The notes under the pieces are model-generated. The model was not told the origin of the DNA. It did no database searches and saw nothing but the letters and a program-made list of their open reading frames with translations. A program made the translations under genes and the position numbers. Positions 44,300 through 57,205 of a stretch of DNA of 64,000 nt are shown here, piece by piece (positions within the stretch are counted from its first letter, which is position 1; every line of letters begins with the position of its first letter). Origin of the DNA: Climacium dendroides (lineage: Eukaryota; Streptophyta; Bryopsida; Hypnales; Climaciaceae); NCBI GenBank assembly GCA_950106755.1, contig OX467088.1, positions 13,376,001 to 13,440,000 of the forward strand, written 5' to 3'.

Positions 44300-46251
44300 A
44301 AAAGATCAGCAGATTAGAAAACTTTAAAGGTTGTGCGCAGATCGTGGAAATGCTTGTGGATGGATGAGGAGGAGATGATCGAGCAGTTATTAGATCGACG
44401 AACTCCCTGAGTGGAATCATGAAGTCCTTTGCTATCACTCACCATTAATTACTACTCTCAGAGTTTGTTCCCTGGCAATGTGATTCATGATCACTTCCGA
44501 TCCTAGCTACTGCTCCCACAATTAATTAGAGACAGCATCATGATTTCCTTGGAATTTAAAGCTACTTTGGTGATCATGTTGGTTGGCGAAGTAGTGATTA
44601 TGCTAGATCGTATCACAGGCTAATTTGAAGCACAGAATACGTGGAAGTTCGGAGGGGTTGTGACAATGGATCGATCAGGAGAATCGAGATTCAAAAAAAC
44701 CAAAGCTTCAGAACGGCAAGAACGGGACGACTCTCTGGTACACTCTCACAGGCAAATACTAAACCGTCTGTAACTAAGATCGAAAGATGAATTTTTAGAG
44801 AGACTAAGAAATTAATCATCATCAAAATCAAAATCACTGGTCACTAATTTCAGCGAAGTCGGGTACGTGATCTCTCTCACTTATTCAACAGCCAGGACAG
44901 TCATGATTTCCACTGATGCTCGCGCTGCGACGAAAATCTCTATCATTCTAGTTGAATTTGCAATCTATTCAAACACCAAACAAGTCCACGAACGGCTACG
45001 TTGTAACAAATCCTGTTGTAATATCCAAACAGAAATCAAATACCGAATTGAACAACGTCGAGGAGGCAGCGCTACTTTGTAACAAATCTAATGAATAATA
45101 TTCAAGTTTTTCTCATGAATCTCCTCTCAGGCCAGTTTCCAGATTGATTCCCTTCTAAATGCAGTCAGGCAGAAGTTCAACAAATGTTATCTGACTTCTG
45201 CGTTAACCTTGTTTCAGAAAACATCGAAGATAGAAGCTTAGTCACTCAAGACTTGAAAGAAAAAATCTAAAACTTTTCGTAAAGTAAAGAACCTTGATGG
45301 AAAATCATTCAAAAAAATCAAAAAATTGTATATACCCAAATTAATTGAAATTTACTTCAATGAGATGTAGGTAGGTGCAAGCCTGCAAGTAACATATAAA
45401 ATAAACCAGAATGACGCAGACTATGTTATGTAGACATCAACTTTAACCAGGCCTTTCAAGGAGTGGAGTTTACCCTCTGTGAGATCTTTTATTCTTTAAG
45501 ACAAAAGTTTAATGAATGCAAAACAAAGTTATACAAGCACATGTCTCACTAGTACTTACACAATTCATCAGAATTATTAGCAAACCAGGAGCAATTTAGA
45601 TGGTCTCTGAAGACCAGAATCAAATTGAATTGTGGAGCACTATAGAACTTAAAGCTCTACACTTGACCCGAAAAATAATTGTCTGTTCAAAACTCTATCG
45701 TCTACCATACTGTCCAGTAAACCCCTTGCTGGAAGAAAAATAAATTGAAATGAATTTAAGAATAAAACATTAGAGGGTGTCAAAGATTGAATGCCTACAA
45801 ACGATGGTGGTTTCCAAAAAATTGTGATCCAAAAATTGTACACAGGGGACTAACATTTTGAGGAGAAGATTGAGCTATTTAATGTCCAATATTGCAATAA
45901 ACCAGTCCATGGAGATGCAAAAAATTGCAAGGTAAAAAGCCTGGTGAGTTGTAAATTGAAATAACATCCAAATATTTAACAGTTTTGGAATGTTGTTTCA
46001 ACAGGATTTTTATCATTTATAAATAAACTGCTGCCTGGAAAACCTCATTTTTTTCTATTTCTGAACTCATCACCAAATTGGAACGTATGTATAAAATTCA
46101 TCAATATATACTCAGAAGTACCTTACGTCATCAATTTTATCATCAAGGCTGTGCTACAAAGCAAGATGCCAGATAACCAGAAAAACCAATCTCACAAGCA
46201 TTGAAAAATGCTCTTGGATTTTCTTAGGCTCTAAGGTATGTGCAAATAGAT

Positions 46252-46288
<37 letters not shown>

Positions 46289-49050
46289 AAAAAGTACTAA
46301 ACTTATCATCAGAAATGGTAAACTTCATTTTATTGAGTATATTATAGGTAGTACTTGTCATTATGAGATTGGATTTATTGACTGCTTGTACCACTGCAGA
46401 TGGTACTAATCAAATATTCAAGTGTGGGCATTGAATCTGGAAACCACCTGATGTTAAGTTAAGCTTAGCTGCACGTTTGTCACCATCCTGCAGTCCTACT
46501 TTGTTAGCTCTTCCCAAGTTGTCAATAGTTCAATAAGTTAAGGTAGTTAGACCCAAAAGCAAGAAAAACAACATTACAGTTGGGTGCATCAAATGTACAC
46601 TAAAGTTACGTAGTGTTGGTTTTGGGTGCACTATTGATTTTGGGTATAATTAGTTATCAGACCAAGTCTTTGGACTTTCTGAAAATATCAAACACACACG
46701 TAGTGGCAGTGCTACAAGTCATAGAGTTTGTCCGCCAACAACAACTGAAGCATCAAGGGGTAGTACTTGCTACCTACACCTGTGCGACATTGATGGAACA
46801 TGTCCAACAAACTCTCTATTTTCTACATTGGGTCTAAAGGTAACCGTCAATGTGACTCTACCTCTTCAATCAATCTCTCTTCTTTTTTGCATCAGTCACG
46901 TATGTGCATCCAGAATCACCACTTCAAAACGAAGATTCTCAATGCACAAACTTGATTTCAAAACCACCACCATCAACCAAAACCATGGGTTCATTTTGTC
47001 AACCAAAAAAACGGTGCATTTGGAAAAGTCAGAGCTCTCACAACTAGGAACCCGAGTAGTAGTTTGAGACCCTCATCTCAAAATTTCAGATGTAGACTAC
47101 ACTTATTATTATTATTATTCTAAATTGTGGTTTCCATTCTGCAACTAAAAGTGTACCAGAAAAGTCTCCCAAGTCTCACCACAGAACTTTGCAGCTCACG
47201 AAAACTTGCCACTGAGTTAGAAAGAAAGGAAAGCAGGCAGTGCGATTAAAACCACCCGCCAATTCATTCTCAAACCTTCAGAACCCAAAACATGAGAATT
47301 AAACTAAAAGTAAGTTACCACTTTGACAGAATGAAGCCTTCATAGCATGACAGTACCTGATCAGAGTTGTACGTACCACAACAGCACAACTTTCATGAAA
47401 TGAAATGACATTCAAATGAAGAATTCCAAGCTTGTTAAAATCAGTAGAAACCTCTTTGAAAAAAGCTGCAAGTGTTTTTACCTCCAGAAGCTCCCACTGA
47501 AAAGTACGCTTACAATCGAAGTTTTAATGCAAAGTCAGTGTGCCTCCAATAACGATTCCAAGTACCAGACTCTCCCTTTGAATGCAACCCGAAAACGAAG
47601 CCTTAGCCTTCGTCCTTGGGAAGAAAAAAAACAACTTCCCCAAAACGCTGTCAATGACACACCGAGAGAGAGAGAGAGCACACACACGCAGGCTCTTTTG
47701 AAACCAGCACAATCGATCAATTAATAAATGGATCAATGCAAGTTACTTGGTGTGACGACGGAGGTTTGAAAATCCGACGAACACCACAATTGAAGAAGAG
47801 AGGGTCGTGAGGGGAGTGAGAGCCTTGACAACCTTGAGAGAGAGGGAGAGAGAGAGCACGGAAACACCCGGAACACTCGGACCAAATGATGAGCTATAAC
47901 TTACGTATGTGATGTACGGGACGAGCATACATACATGAACCCCGAGGGGTAGGGGGTATGGGTGCATCGTGAGGTTCTTCACCGGAAAAATAAAATTTTA
48001 AGTTAAAAAAATGGAAAAAAAGAAAGGTACAAGGGGAGAAAACGGGGCGCGATGTGTCGCTTTTGGGTGACAACCGCGAGTGGGAGCGTGTCGGAGGGAG
48101 CTCACTCACGAGAATGGGGTGGTCCAGTATTCGAAAAACCTGAATTTGGGGCTGGAGAAAGGGGCGGCTCAGGGGCATGTGCAGCACCAGCTCAGGGAGG
48201 GGGCGTCCGGGGGCCCTGCCACGTAGGTTGGGGAGGGGGTCCAGCTCAGCTCCTTTTTTCCTTCTTCGCTCACGATGGGGGGAAGCTGAATTTGGACATT
48301 CTCAAGGAATGAGATCTGGGGAGGGAATTTGATTCTGTACGGCAGAGAGATATGATTGATGGCTGAGGAAGCAAGTTTGGGGGGAGGGCCACTTGGGTCC
48401 AAAGTAGAGCTTTGACCACACACACCCCTCTCCAAAAAAAAAACTATTTTTTGTTGAATTGGGGGTGGTTATTAAAAGATCAAACAATTGGGGGTTAGGG
48501 ACATGGACATGGAAGCTTAATATGTGAAGAATAAGTACCCTTACCTTTATTTGTGTCCAAAAAAAAAAAAGATTAAGCAACTTTTCCTGGCAGGACGTTA
48601 AATCGTGCCAAGTAAGGTGGGCCCTGCTGAGGTGGATTTAACCCAGGGAAAATGCAGGAATTTTTTATTTGCCACAAATCATTTTTTTTGCAACTTCTGA
48701 ATTCTTATTTGCAATCAGAGACCCCAAATTAGCTAGGTAAGGTCTACAATATACCCTAGACATGGCTCAAAATAGGGGGATTTTTTTTACTTTTATTCCT
48801 AGAAAACAAAGTTTACCTTGCTGGGACCACCTTAGTTGGCATGATTTAACATCCTGCCTTTTCCTGACTCTGAGTGTTCAATTTTGAAGCTGGTTTTTTT
48901 TATCCTTTCTTTTTTTAAATAGCGAGAGTGGTGGGTTTTTCCATTGAAAGTGAATAGAATGTGACATTGTGTTTAATGAATTATAGGACTTAGAACCATG
49001 TGGAGTGATTCTATTGGATTTAAAAAAAAAATTGGGTTGATTTGAAATGG
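44300..49050. other. Upstream and intergenic region of the bHLH gene
   Basis: No protein gene was recognised. 46255-46286 is an A homopolymer. 46757-46790 is a fragment of the multi-hairpin repeat. 47660-47700 and 47835-47855 are GA/CT-rich tracts, and 48030-48260 is a GC-richer block. The CT tracts on the minus strand look like plant promoter or 5' UTR sequence and could be a distal leader of the bHLH gene, but no transcription start can be fixed. The short open frames here overlap on both strands and are not convincing. Confidence 0.35.
46757..46790 (+). repeat. Multi-hairpin element, fragment
   Basis: GGGGTAGTACTTGCTACCTA matches the first hairpin of 29654-29722 (GGTAG...CTACC). The rest of the element is not clearly present. 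Confidence 0.35.
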
Positions 49051-49057
49051 GTGGGTG

Positions 49058-50960
49058 GGTTGACAAACCAACCTCTTGATTGTTCGATTTGGAATCCTCT
49101 TCCCACTTTCTCCCCAAAAAATAATTAATTGATTAATTAATTAAATGTAAAAAATGGTTTTAACTTATATTCACTTAACTTCATAATAGATTCACATAAC
49201 ATTGTTTACCAATGAGAAAGGAGACTTTTTTGCATCCTTGAAAAGTTGACCCCTACAATTGAACAAAATTGTCTTATTGAGGTTTCCTCAACTACTAGAC
49301 TAATTCCAATCCTTGCATTAACTAATAAGTCCCTCTCAAGCATTTAGTAAAATATAATATTTTTCCACTGTAGGAAGTACCATAGCCTCGTCATACAATG
49401 TTATGCATGTGAGGTTTTGTCCACTCATTTTAAAATGTTTTATCAATTGCTACTATACAATTGAGAAGTTGTGAACAAAATTATCTCTTATTGATGGCTT
49501 CTCAACCACTAACTCCAATTCTTGCATAAATTGATAAATTCCTCTCAGGCATCTAACAATGCATAATACCTTTCTAGCGTGGGAAGGACCATTGCCTCGT
49601 CATACACTCAGTCATACAATGTTATGCATGTGAGGTTGTGTCCACTCATTTTAAAATATTTTATCAATTGCTGTAACACAATTGAGAAGTTGTGAATAAA
49701 TTTGTCTCTTATTGATGGTTCCTCAACCACCAACTCCAATTCTTACATAAATTGATAAGTTCCTCTTAAGCATCCAACGAAGCATAACGCCTTTCCAACG
49801 TGGGAAGGACCATTGCCTCGTCATACACTCGGTCATATAATGTTTTGCATGTGAGGTTGTGTCCACTCCTTTTTAAATATTTTATCAATTGCTACAACAC
49901 AATTGAGAAGTTGTGAACAAATTTGTCTTATTGATGGCTCTCCAACCACTAACTCCAATTCTTACGTAAAGTGATAAGTCCCTCGCAAGCATCTAATAAA
50001 GCATAACACCTTCCCATCATGGGAAGAACCGTTGCCTTGTCATACAATGTTTTGCATGTGAGGTTGTATCCACTCATTTTAAAATATTTTATTAATTGCT
50101 ACAACAAAATTGGGAAGTTTCTGACTCGGACTTTCAACCAATATGGCATCACCTGATGATTATCAAGGAGACTTCTCCTAGAAGCAACCGAATAAGCAAT
50201 TCAACATGGTTTCCATTATCATATTGATTTTTTCTATGGAGGTTGTTGGTAGTCAAAAGGAGACTCAAGATTATCTTAGAACACATTTTTTCAGCACTAT
50301 ATGAATAAACTATTATTTTCAAAAGTATTGATAACGTATTTCTAAAACTAACACAAGCTCTCATAAATAGCAGGAGTAACTATAAGCAAGAACATGTATA
50401 GGTTGGCTTTAGAAAGAGTTTGATTTTAGAAAAAGGTTGGAATGAGGTGCCCTTACCTTACATGGAAATGGTGTAGTATATGTGGGATCAAGAGGGTGAA
50501 ATGAGTAGTTATTGTGGTGTCTTTCTTTCTCCATTACTCTTGTGTTTTTTTTATTTAATTTTGTGCATCCCATGTACTCATTACAACACTTCATTCAAGC
50601 TCTTAACCAATGTAAACCCACAAGTGATCAAACAAAATATAGAACTATTACTTTAAATAATCTAATATTTGAAATGATTGGCTAAGGGAGGATTTTTTTG
50701 GCTTGAATACATGGTAGAATAGTTCTTATCCCAGGCATGGAAAAATGTCAAATGCGTATGCGAGTAGTTTAAACTACTTCCTATCAGTCCAAGGTCAAAT
50801 GAATTAATGTAACTACACAATTAAGTAATTTTGAGATTCAACTTTTACTTCTACTTTCATATCTATTTTGATTCTCATTATTTCCATGATTATTTGTTCA
50901 CTTGTGTATATGGGGGGAAATAATTTATCTCTAAAATGAGGTTTATTCTATCAGCAGGGG
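49058..50960 (+). repeat. Long dispersed repeat R, unit 1, with four internal tandem copies
   Basis: It starts with GGTTGACAAACCAACCTCTTG and contains four tandem subunits of about 210-220 bp (49245-50110). Each has TTGCCTCGTCATACA or a close variant, GTTATGCATGTGAGGTT and TTTTATCAATTGCTAC. It then passes through TTGTTGGTAGTCAAAAGGAG and AATAGCAGGAGTAACTATA. No coding frame. Confidence 0.75.
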
Positions 50961-51206
50961 TAAATAGGTTGACAAACAAACCTCTTGACTATTCCATTTA
51001 GAATCTTCTTCCTATGTTCTACAAAACATGTAAAATTATTTAATTAATTAAATACAAAAATAAATATTTTAACTTATGTTCACCTAGACTTAAGACTCTA
51101 CAACAAATTCACATAACATTGTTTACCAATGAAGCAAAGTGCAGCCCCTACATTGAACAAAATTGTCTTAATGATGGCTTGTCAACCACTAACTCCAATC
51201 CTTGCA

Positions 51207-52133
51207 TTAACCCCTAAAAGACTATGACTAATTGACTATGTTTTCACCAAAAACGCTCCAAAAAAGCCATTTCTAGTACAAGCACCAAATTTTGAAGACA
51301 AAATATTTTTGGGCACATGTAACCATATGATCTTTTAGTGCACTGCTTTGAAAAGATATGGGAAAAATTTCAAAAATTTCTACCATGTAGATTGCATTTG
51401 AAGTGACAAAAACCCTTTTTTAGTCTTATAAAAAATCATGCATCTGCACTTCAGAACGTCACATTTGCATGAAAAAATGTCCAAAATGGTGGTGCTTCTT
51501 TGAATTCATTCTTGAAGGCAAGTTGGCTACATGTTTGAAAAAATTTAGATCATTTGGAATTATACAACATATAGGAAAAATAATAAGTAGAAAGAAATAG
51601 AGAATGATTTAAAATACAAAAATGATCAGAATTTAGTCATGGAATTGAAAATGCCAATTCCAATGGTTAAAATGTGGTAATAAACAATCTACATCCTATG
51701 ATTTTATTTTATTTTCAAAAAATATTGAAAATTGAGTAAAATAAAGGACTTAAAAGTTTATTTTAGAGTACAAAATCCATAACCACCAGCAAACTAAAAC
51801 TCCTCACAACTTTCATCTCATTGATTCAAATGAAATGTTTTAAAGCTTTCCATGTATATGTAACTTTAAGAAACCAATTTCAAATTTTTGTTTTTGAAAA
51901 AAGTGATTTTTTTCGATCTTCCCAAATTGCCCATTTATGAAAAGAGTAACATATTAGGCCATAACTTTTGACTTGTATTTCCAAATGTCATGAAATTTAG
52001 TGTATGTAAAAGATATTCCTTGTACCCACCTTCTATTAAAATTTCAGCCTAAAATATGCAAATCTCCATTCACACGTACCTGCCCAAAATTTCTATGTTG
52101 CCAAAAAATGCATGTTGGTCCTTTAGGGGTTAA
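51207..52133 (+). mobile_element. TTAA-flanked element inserted in repeat R unit 2
   Basis: Ends TTAA-CCCCTAAAAG and CCTTTAGGGG-TTAA, about 927 bp. The surrounding repeat reads CCAATCCTTGCATTAA on the left and TTAAGTGATAAGTTC on the right. The equivalent site in unit 1 (49305-49332) reads CCAATCCTTGCATTAACTAA followed by TAAGTCC, with a single TTAA and no insert. This is direct evidence of insertion at TTAA with duplication of that tetranucleotide. The interior is non-coding. Confidence 0.85.
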
Positions 52134-53703
52134 GTGATAAGTTCATCTCATGCATCTAGCAAAGCAAAATACTTTCTTGTAGTGGAAGGAACCATTGCCT
52201 TGTCATATAATGTTATGCATATGAGGTTGTGTCTATTCATTTTAAAATATTCTATCAATTGCTACTACACAACTGTGAAGTTTCTGATTAGGACTTTCAA
52301 CCAACATTGCATCACATGATGATTGTTAAGGTAACTTCACTTGAAAACAACCAAGTAAACAATGCAACATGTTTTTTTTTATTATTATATCAAATTTTTA
52401 TTGGGTCTTGTTGGTAGTCAAAAGGAGATTCAAGATTCTTTTTTAACATATTTTTAGAACAATGTATAAATAAACTATTATTTTTAAAAATATTAAATTT
52501 TTATATTTTGACTTTGATTTTGATTTTCATGAATAGTAGGAGTACATTTTAGGCAAGAATCTATACACGTTGATTTTAGAAAGAGGTTGGTTTTAAAAAG
52601 GGGTAGGAATTTGGGTGGTGTTACCTTATATTGAGATGGTAGAGTATATGTGGGATCAAGAGGATGATCATGTGATGAGTGTGGTGTCTCTTTTTTTTGT
52701 TATTTCTTGTGATTTTTTATTTAATTTTGTATGTCCCATGTACTCATGAGATAATTCAATTAAGCTCTTCACCAATTTTAACCACCCAAAGTGTTTGAAC
52801 AAAGTGTAGGAGGATTGTTGTAATCCCTAAGTGCCAAGTAGACTATATATCAACAATTTGAAATTTTGGGCTCGTTTTGGTGGAGGTAATTAAATTCCTT
52901 TGATCATTGTAAAATTTTTTTACAAACTATATTCAAGGTTAAACATTAGAAATTTCAATTTTATATATATATATATATATAATTTTTCATTTGAACTTAA
53001 GTTTTTTGGAAGTGCATTTTAGTGTGCTACATTCAAAAATGGTAATTATACAAACAAGCAAGATCTTTAAATATCTATATGGTTAGATTTTGAAGGAAAA
53101 AAACAATTTACTTCATCACGGATAATTACAAGTCTATGCTCATTTTCATAGGAAAACGCACTTGGAAAGGCTTGGGCATTTAAAGATTAAAAAATCTAGC
53201 ATACTAAATGATTTGGCAAGGGAAAATATTTGAATGCTAGAATACTTGGTAGAATAGTTCCTATCCTATGCATGGAGAAATATTAAGCATGTCTTAGAGT
53301 AATTTTGGGTACATAGTGTTAATTGACACAATCTAAAAATTAATTAATCCACATTTACAATCACAATGTGCTTGTAAAATTCATTTTGTATCTCCTCTCT
53401 ACTTATATTTTTTTGGAAGTTGTTGTCATTGCAATTAATAAAGGATATTAACACTGTATTCCATATCAATGATTGTATTCCATATACTTATGTGTATTCC
53501 ATATATTGTATATCACATATGGTACTCTATAAATATTATATACAAGATAAGTGGAGGGGATTTAATTAAAACTACTTTTTTTGCAATTCAAATTGATAGC
53601 ATAGGAAGGAGGACAAATTTTCTTAAGCACATTGATGAGCTTTGAATTTTGAAGTCAATGGGGACAAGCAAGGTCCATGTTTATGTATCTTCTGGGTACA
53701 TAA

Positions 53704-53970
53704 GATAGGTACACCCCCAACCGCCACTTTTAGCTACTGAGCTTATTTTCTAATATTAGACTAATCAAATTTTCATATGTTCTTGTTGGCAAGTGAAAGG
53801 AGGTTCCAATGCACCAGAGAACGTGGCATTTGGATACTGTATGCAAAAGTTATTAAGGAACAAAGTTTGGTTCTAAAAACGTTTCTTCCACATAGGTACA
53901 GAACTGATTTAGAAAATGTACATACAGTATAGATGGCGGTTTAAGGTCAGTGACGCATTTGGGTGTACCT
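53704..53970 (-). mobile_element. MITE-like element, family A, copy 3
   Basis: Inverse complement of 15066-15338. It starts TAGGTACACCCCCAACCGCC and ends CATTTGGGTGTACCT, with GATGGCGGTTTAAGGTCAGT near the right end. It is inserted in repeat R unit 2. Confidence 0.8.
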
Positions 53971-54132
53971 CAAATTAATTAATGCAACTACATAATGAAG
54001 TCATGGTGACTTTTTTTACATTTTCAGAGAGCTTAGCAACAATTTTTAATTCATGATTATTCATTAACCTGTGTATATACAGGAGAATATTTTATTTCTA
54101 AAATAAATTCTATCCTATGAGCATAGATAAGT

Positions 54133-54990
54133 GGGTTGACAAACAAACCCTAAACCATGTAGAATCTTTTTCCCATTTTCTACAAAATATGTAAAGAATA
54201 ATTTATGAATGAAATGTAAAAATAGTTTTTAACTTACGTTTATCTAGACTTTACAACATATTCACATAATTATCATTGTTTTAAAATATTCTATCAATTG
54301 CTACAACACAATTTGGAAGTTTCTAACTCAAACTTTCAACCAATATGGCATCACATGATGATTGTTAAGGAAAAGCAACCCAATAAGCAGTTCAATATGG
54401 TTCCCACTATTATATTGAAAATGTAAATGTTTTTGTAGGGTCTTGTTGGTAGTCAAAAGGGGATTCTAAATTCTCTTATTTAAAATATATTTTTTGAACA
54501 TTGTATGAATAAACTATTATTTTCAAAAGTATTGAGGATACGTATTTTTAAAACTAACATAGACTACCATGAATAGGAGGAGTAAATTTTAGGCAAGAAT
54601 CTCTATGGGTTGGTTTTAGAAAAGGTTGGATTTAGAAGGTCTTACTTTACATTGAAATGGTGAAATATATGTAGGATCAAGGGGATGAATCATGTGGTCA
54701 ATGTAGTATCTTTCTTTCTTTGTTAGTGTTGTGATTTTTTATTTAATTTGTGCGTCTCTTGTACTTATGAGACACTTTATTCAATCTCTAGACAAATTTT
54801 AATCCCAAAGTGCTCAAATAAAGTATACCAGGATTGCTTTAAAAAAATATAACATACTAAATGATTGTTTAAGGGACACACTAAACTATTTTGATTTTCA
54901 TTATTTTCACAATTATTTATTTATTTATATACATATATAAGAATATTTTATCTCTAAAATAAAATTTATCCTATGAGCATGGGTAAGAGG
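54133..54990 (+). repeat. Long dispersed repeat R, unit 3 (shortened)
   Basis: Starts GGTTGACAAACAAACCCTAA. It lacks most of the tandem subunits but keeps TTCTATCAATTGCTACAACA, TCTTGTTGGTAGTCAAAAGG and AATAGGAGGAGTAAATTTTA. Confidence 0.65.
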
Positions 54991-56050
54991 ATTGACAAGC
55001 AAACCTCTTGACTATTCCATCCAAAATCTTCTTCCCATTTTCTAGAAAATATTTAAAGTTTAAATAAATAAATATTAACTTATATTGACCTAGACTTTAC
55101 TACAAATTCACATAACATTGCTTACCAATGAGGAAAGGAGCCCCTACAATTGAACAAAATTGTCCTATTGATGGATCCTCAACTACTTCCAATCCTTGAA
55201 TTACTCAGAAGTTCTTTCCAAGAATTTAGCAAAGTATAATACCTTCCCACTATAGGAAGAATTATTGCCTAGTCATACAATATTATGCACATGAGGTTGT
55301 ATCACTCATTTTAAAATATTCTATCAATTGCTACAACACAGTTGAAAAGTTTCTGATTAGAAATTTCAACCAATATGACATCACATGATGATTGTTAAGA
55401 GAACTTCACCTAGAAGCAACCTAGTAAGTAATTCAACATGGTTCCTATTATTATATTGAATTTTGGTGGGGTCTTGTTGATAGTCAAAAAGATATTCAAG
55501 ATTCTAATTAAAACACTTTTTTTAGACACTATATTAATAAACTATTATTTTCAAATGTATTGGAGATACCTATTTATAAAACTAACATAGACTCTCATGA
55601 ATAAGAAGGATAAATTTTAAGCAAGAATTTGTATATATTGGTTTTAGAGAGAGTTTGGTTTTAGAAAGGGGTCAAAATTAGATGGTATTACCCTTGCATA
55701 GAGATGGTAGGATAAAGAGGGTGAATCATGTGGTGAGTGAGGTGTTTTTCTCTTTTTCCATCATTCTAGTGATTTTTTAATTTAATTTTGTGCATCCCAT
55801 GTACTCATAACACACTTCACTCAAGCTCTAGACCACTTTTAACCCCAAAATGTTTGAACAAAATATAATAATAATTCTTCAAAAAATCTAGTATATTGAA
55901 TGATTGGGTAAGAGAGGATATTTTATTGCTTGAATACATGCTAAAATAGTTCCTATCCTTTACAAGCATGAAGAAATGTGAAGTATGTATGAGAATAATA
56001 TTTTTGTACAATGTGAAGAAGAAGTGTTAACTATTTTCTATCTAGTCTAG
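54991..56050 (+). repeat. Long dispersed repeat R, unit 4
   Basis: Starts ATTGACAAGCAAACCTCTTG. It keeps one subunit (AATACCTTCCCACTATAGGA, TTATGCACATGAGGTTGTAT), the TCTTGTTGATAGTCAAAAAG segment and the AATACATGCTAAAATAGTTC tail. No coding frame. Confidence 0.65.
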
Positions 56051-56739
56051 TGTGAACCACCATATTGGTTCACCTTCAAAATAATTGAAAATATAAAAAA
56101 TATGTATGAGGTTTTACGTTCAAAAGTGCTAGTAATTTAGATTAAACTATAACCATTAGTTAGAAGGCTTTTAGTGCATAGGAAAAGAAACTAGATCAAA
56201 AGTGCAAACTAAGGAAATATAAAAGGTAAAAAATACAAAAGTGAAGTAAAAACAAAGATGTGAAGTTGTAAATGAGTCTAAATATGAATTTAAAACTACC
56301 AAAAAAGAAGAAATGTGAGAAGCACAAAGGATGTTAGTAAACTTAGATTACTAGGAAAACATTAACATAGGGATAGAAGCAATAAATTAGGCAAAGAATA
56401 GTAATTAAATAATTGTTCAATAAATTAGTGATGGATGAAAGTGATTAGGAGTGTTAGTTAGTTAAGAAGTTGGGGTAATAGGAAAATTAGGGTTAGGAGC
56501 TCAAACTCTTTCTCTTGTGTGTCTTGGTGTCCATGTGTGTTTGGGAGGTGTGTGAAGCAAGAGGTGAAAAATAAACAAAAAATACTAGATCAAGGATTGC
56601 AAGGAGTTAGATTAGGAATATAAACAATTTGTCAAGTAGATCACTCATTTCTATGCAAAAAATGGGTGAAAAAAGTGACATTTGGAGATTAGATGGAAAA
56701 GGTGTTTGAGAATCAGGGAAAAATTTGGAGTGAGATTGG
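56051..56739. other. Unassigned AT/A-rich DNA
   Basis: A-rich on the plus strand, with no recognisable gene, splice-bounded exon or repeat of its own. Confidence 0.35.
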
Positions 56740-57205
56740 ATAGCCAACTTTGACGGGTGTTTGCAGGAGCGTGGAAGATCAGATGGAGCTGATTTTAGAT
56801 AGGTGGTGCATCTTGAAGTTAGCTTTCTGAAAAACTATAATTCGCCCAATCGAAGCAAGGATGAGTTTGGGGCAACTGATTTGGTGCACAAAGGATCTGT
56901 TGTCGTGACAATTGGGAGCAACGACTTTGACAAGCAATGTCGAGAGCATGAGAGATCAAATGGAGCTGATTTTTGAAGAGATGGTGAGTCTTGAAGTTAG
57001 CTTTCCCAAAAGCTATGACTTGCTCCAATCTAAACAAGGATGAGTTTGGGGCAACTGATTTGGTGCACAAAGGGTCTACTGCTGCAACAATTGAGAGCAA
57101 CGACTTTGACAAACGATTGCGGGAGTATGGAAGATTGGATGGAGTTGATTTTTGAAGAGATGGTGCATCTTGAAGTTAGCTTTCTGAAGAGCTACAATAT
57201 TACCT
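56740..57205 (+). repeat. Tandem repeat, about 179-bp unit, 2.5 copies
   Basis: GGAGCTGATTTT (or GGAGTTGATTTT) recurs at about 56784, 56961 and 57140. Each is followed by TGGTGMRTCTTGAAGTTAGC and, in the first two, by CAAGGATGAGTTTGGGGCAA. Reading frames run through the units on both strands but match no known protein. Confidence 0.85.

Larger units (their letters stand above)
50970..54130 (+). repeat. Long dispersed repeat R, unit 2, interrupted by later insertions
   Basis: It starts GGTTGACAAACAAACCTCTTG and follows the order of unit 1. It is interrupted by a TTAA element (51207-52133), by DNA absent from unit 1 (about 52900-53700) and by a family A MITE (53704-53970). After the MITE the R sequence resumes at AATTAATGCAACTACATAAT, matching AATTAATGTAACTACACAAT in unit 1. 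Confidence 0.7.

Noticed and set aside
47524..48580. Overlapping short frames on both strands as an additional gene
   Set aside because: No domain, conflicting frames, and CT/GA-rich composition typical of promoter or leader DNA.
49245..50110. Regularly spaced repeats that could suggest a CRISPR array
   Set aside because: Units are about 215 bp, diverged and without short identical repeats and unique spacers. The genome is a plant nucleus.
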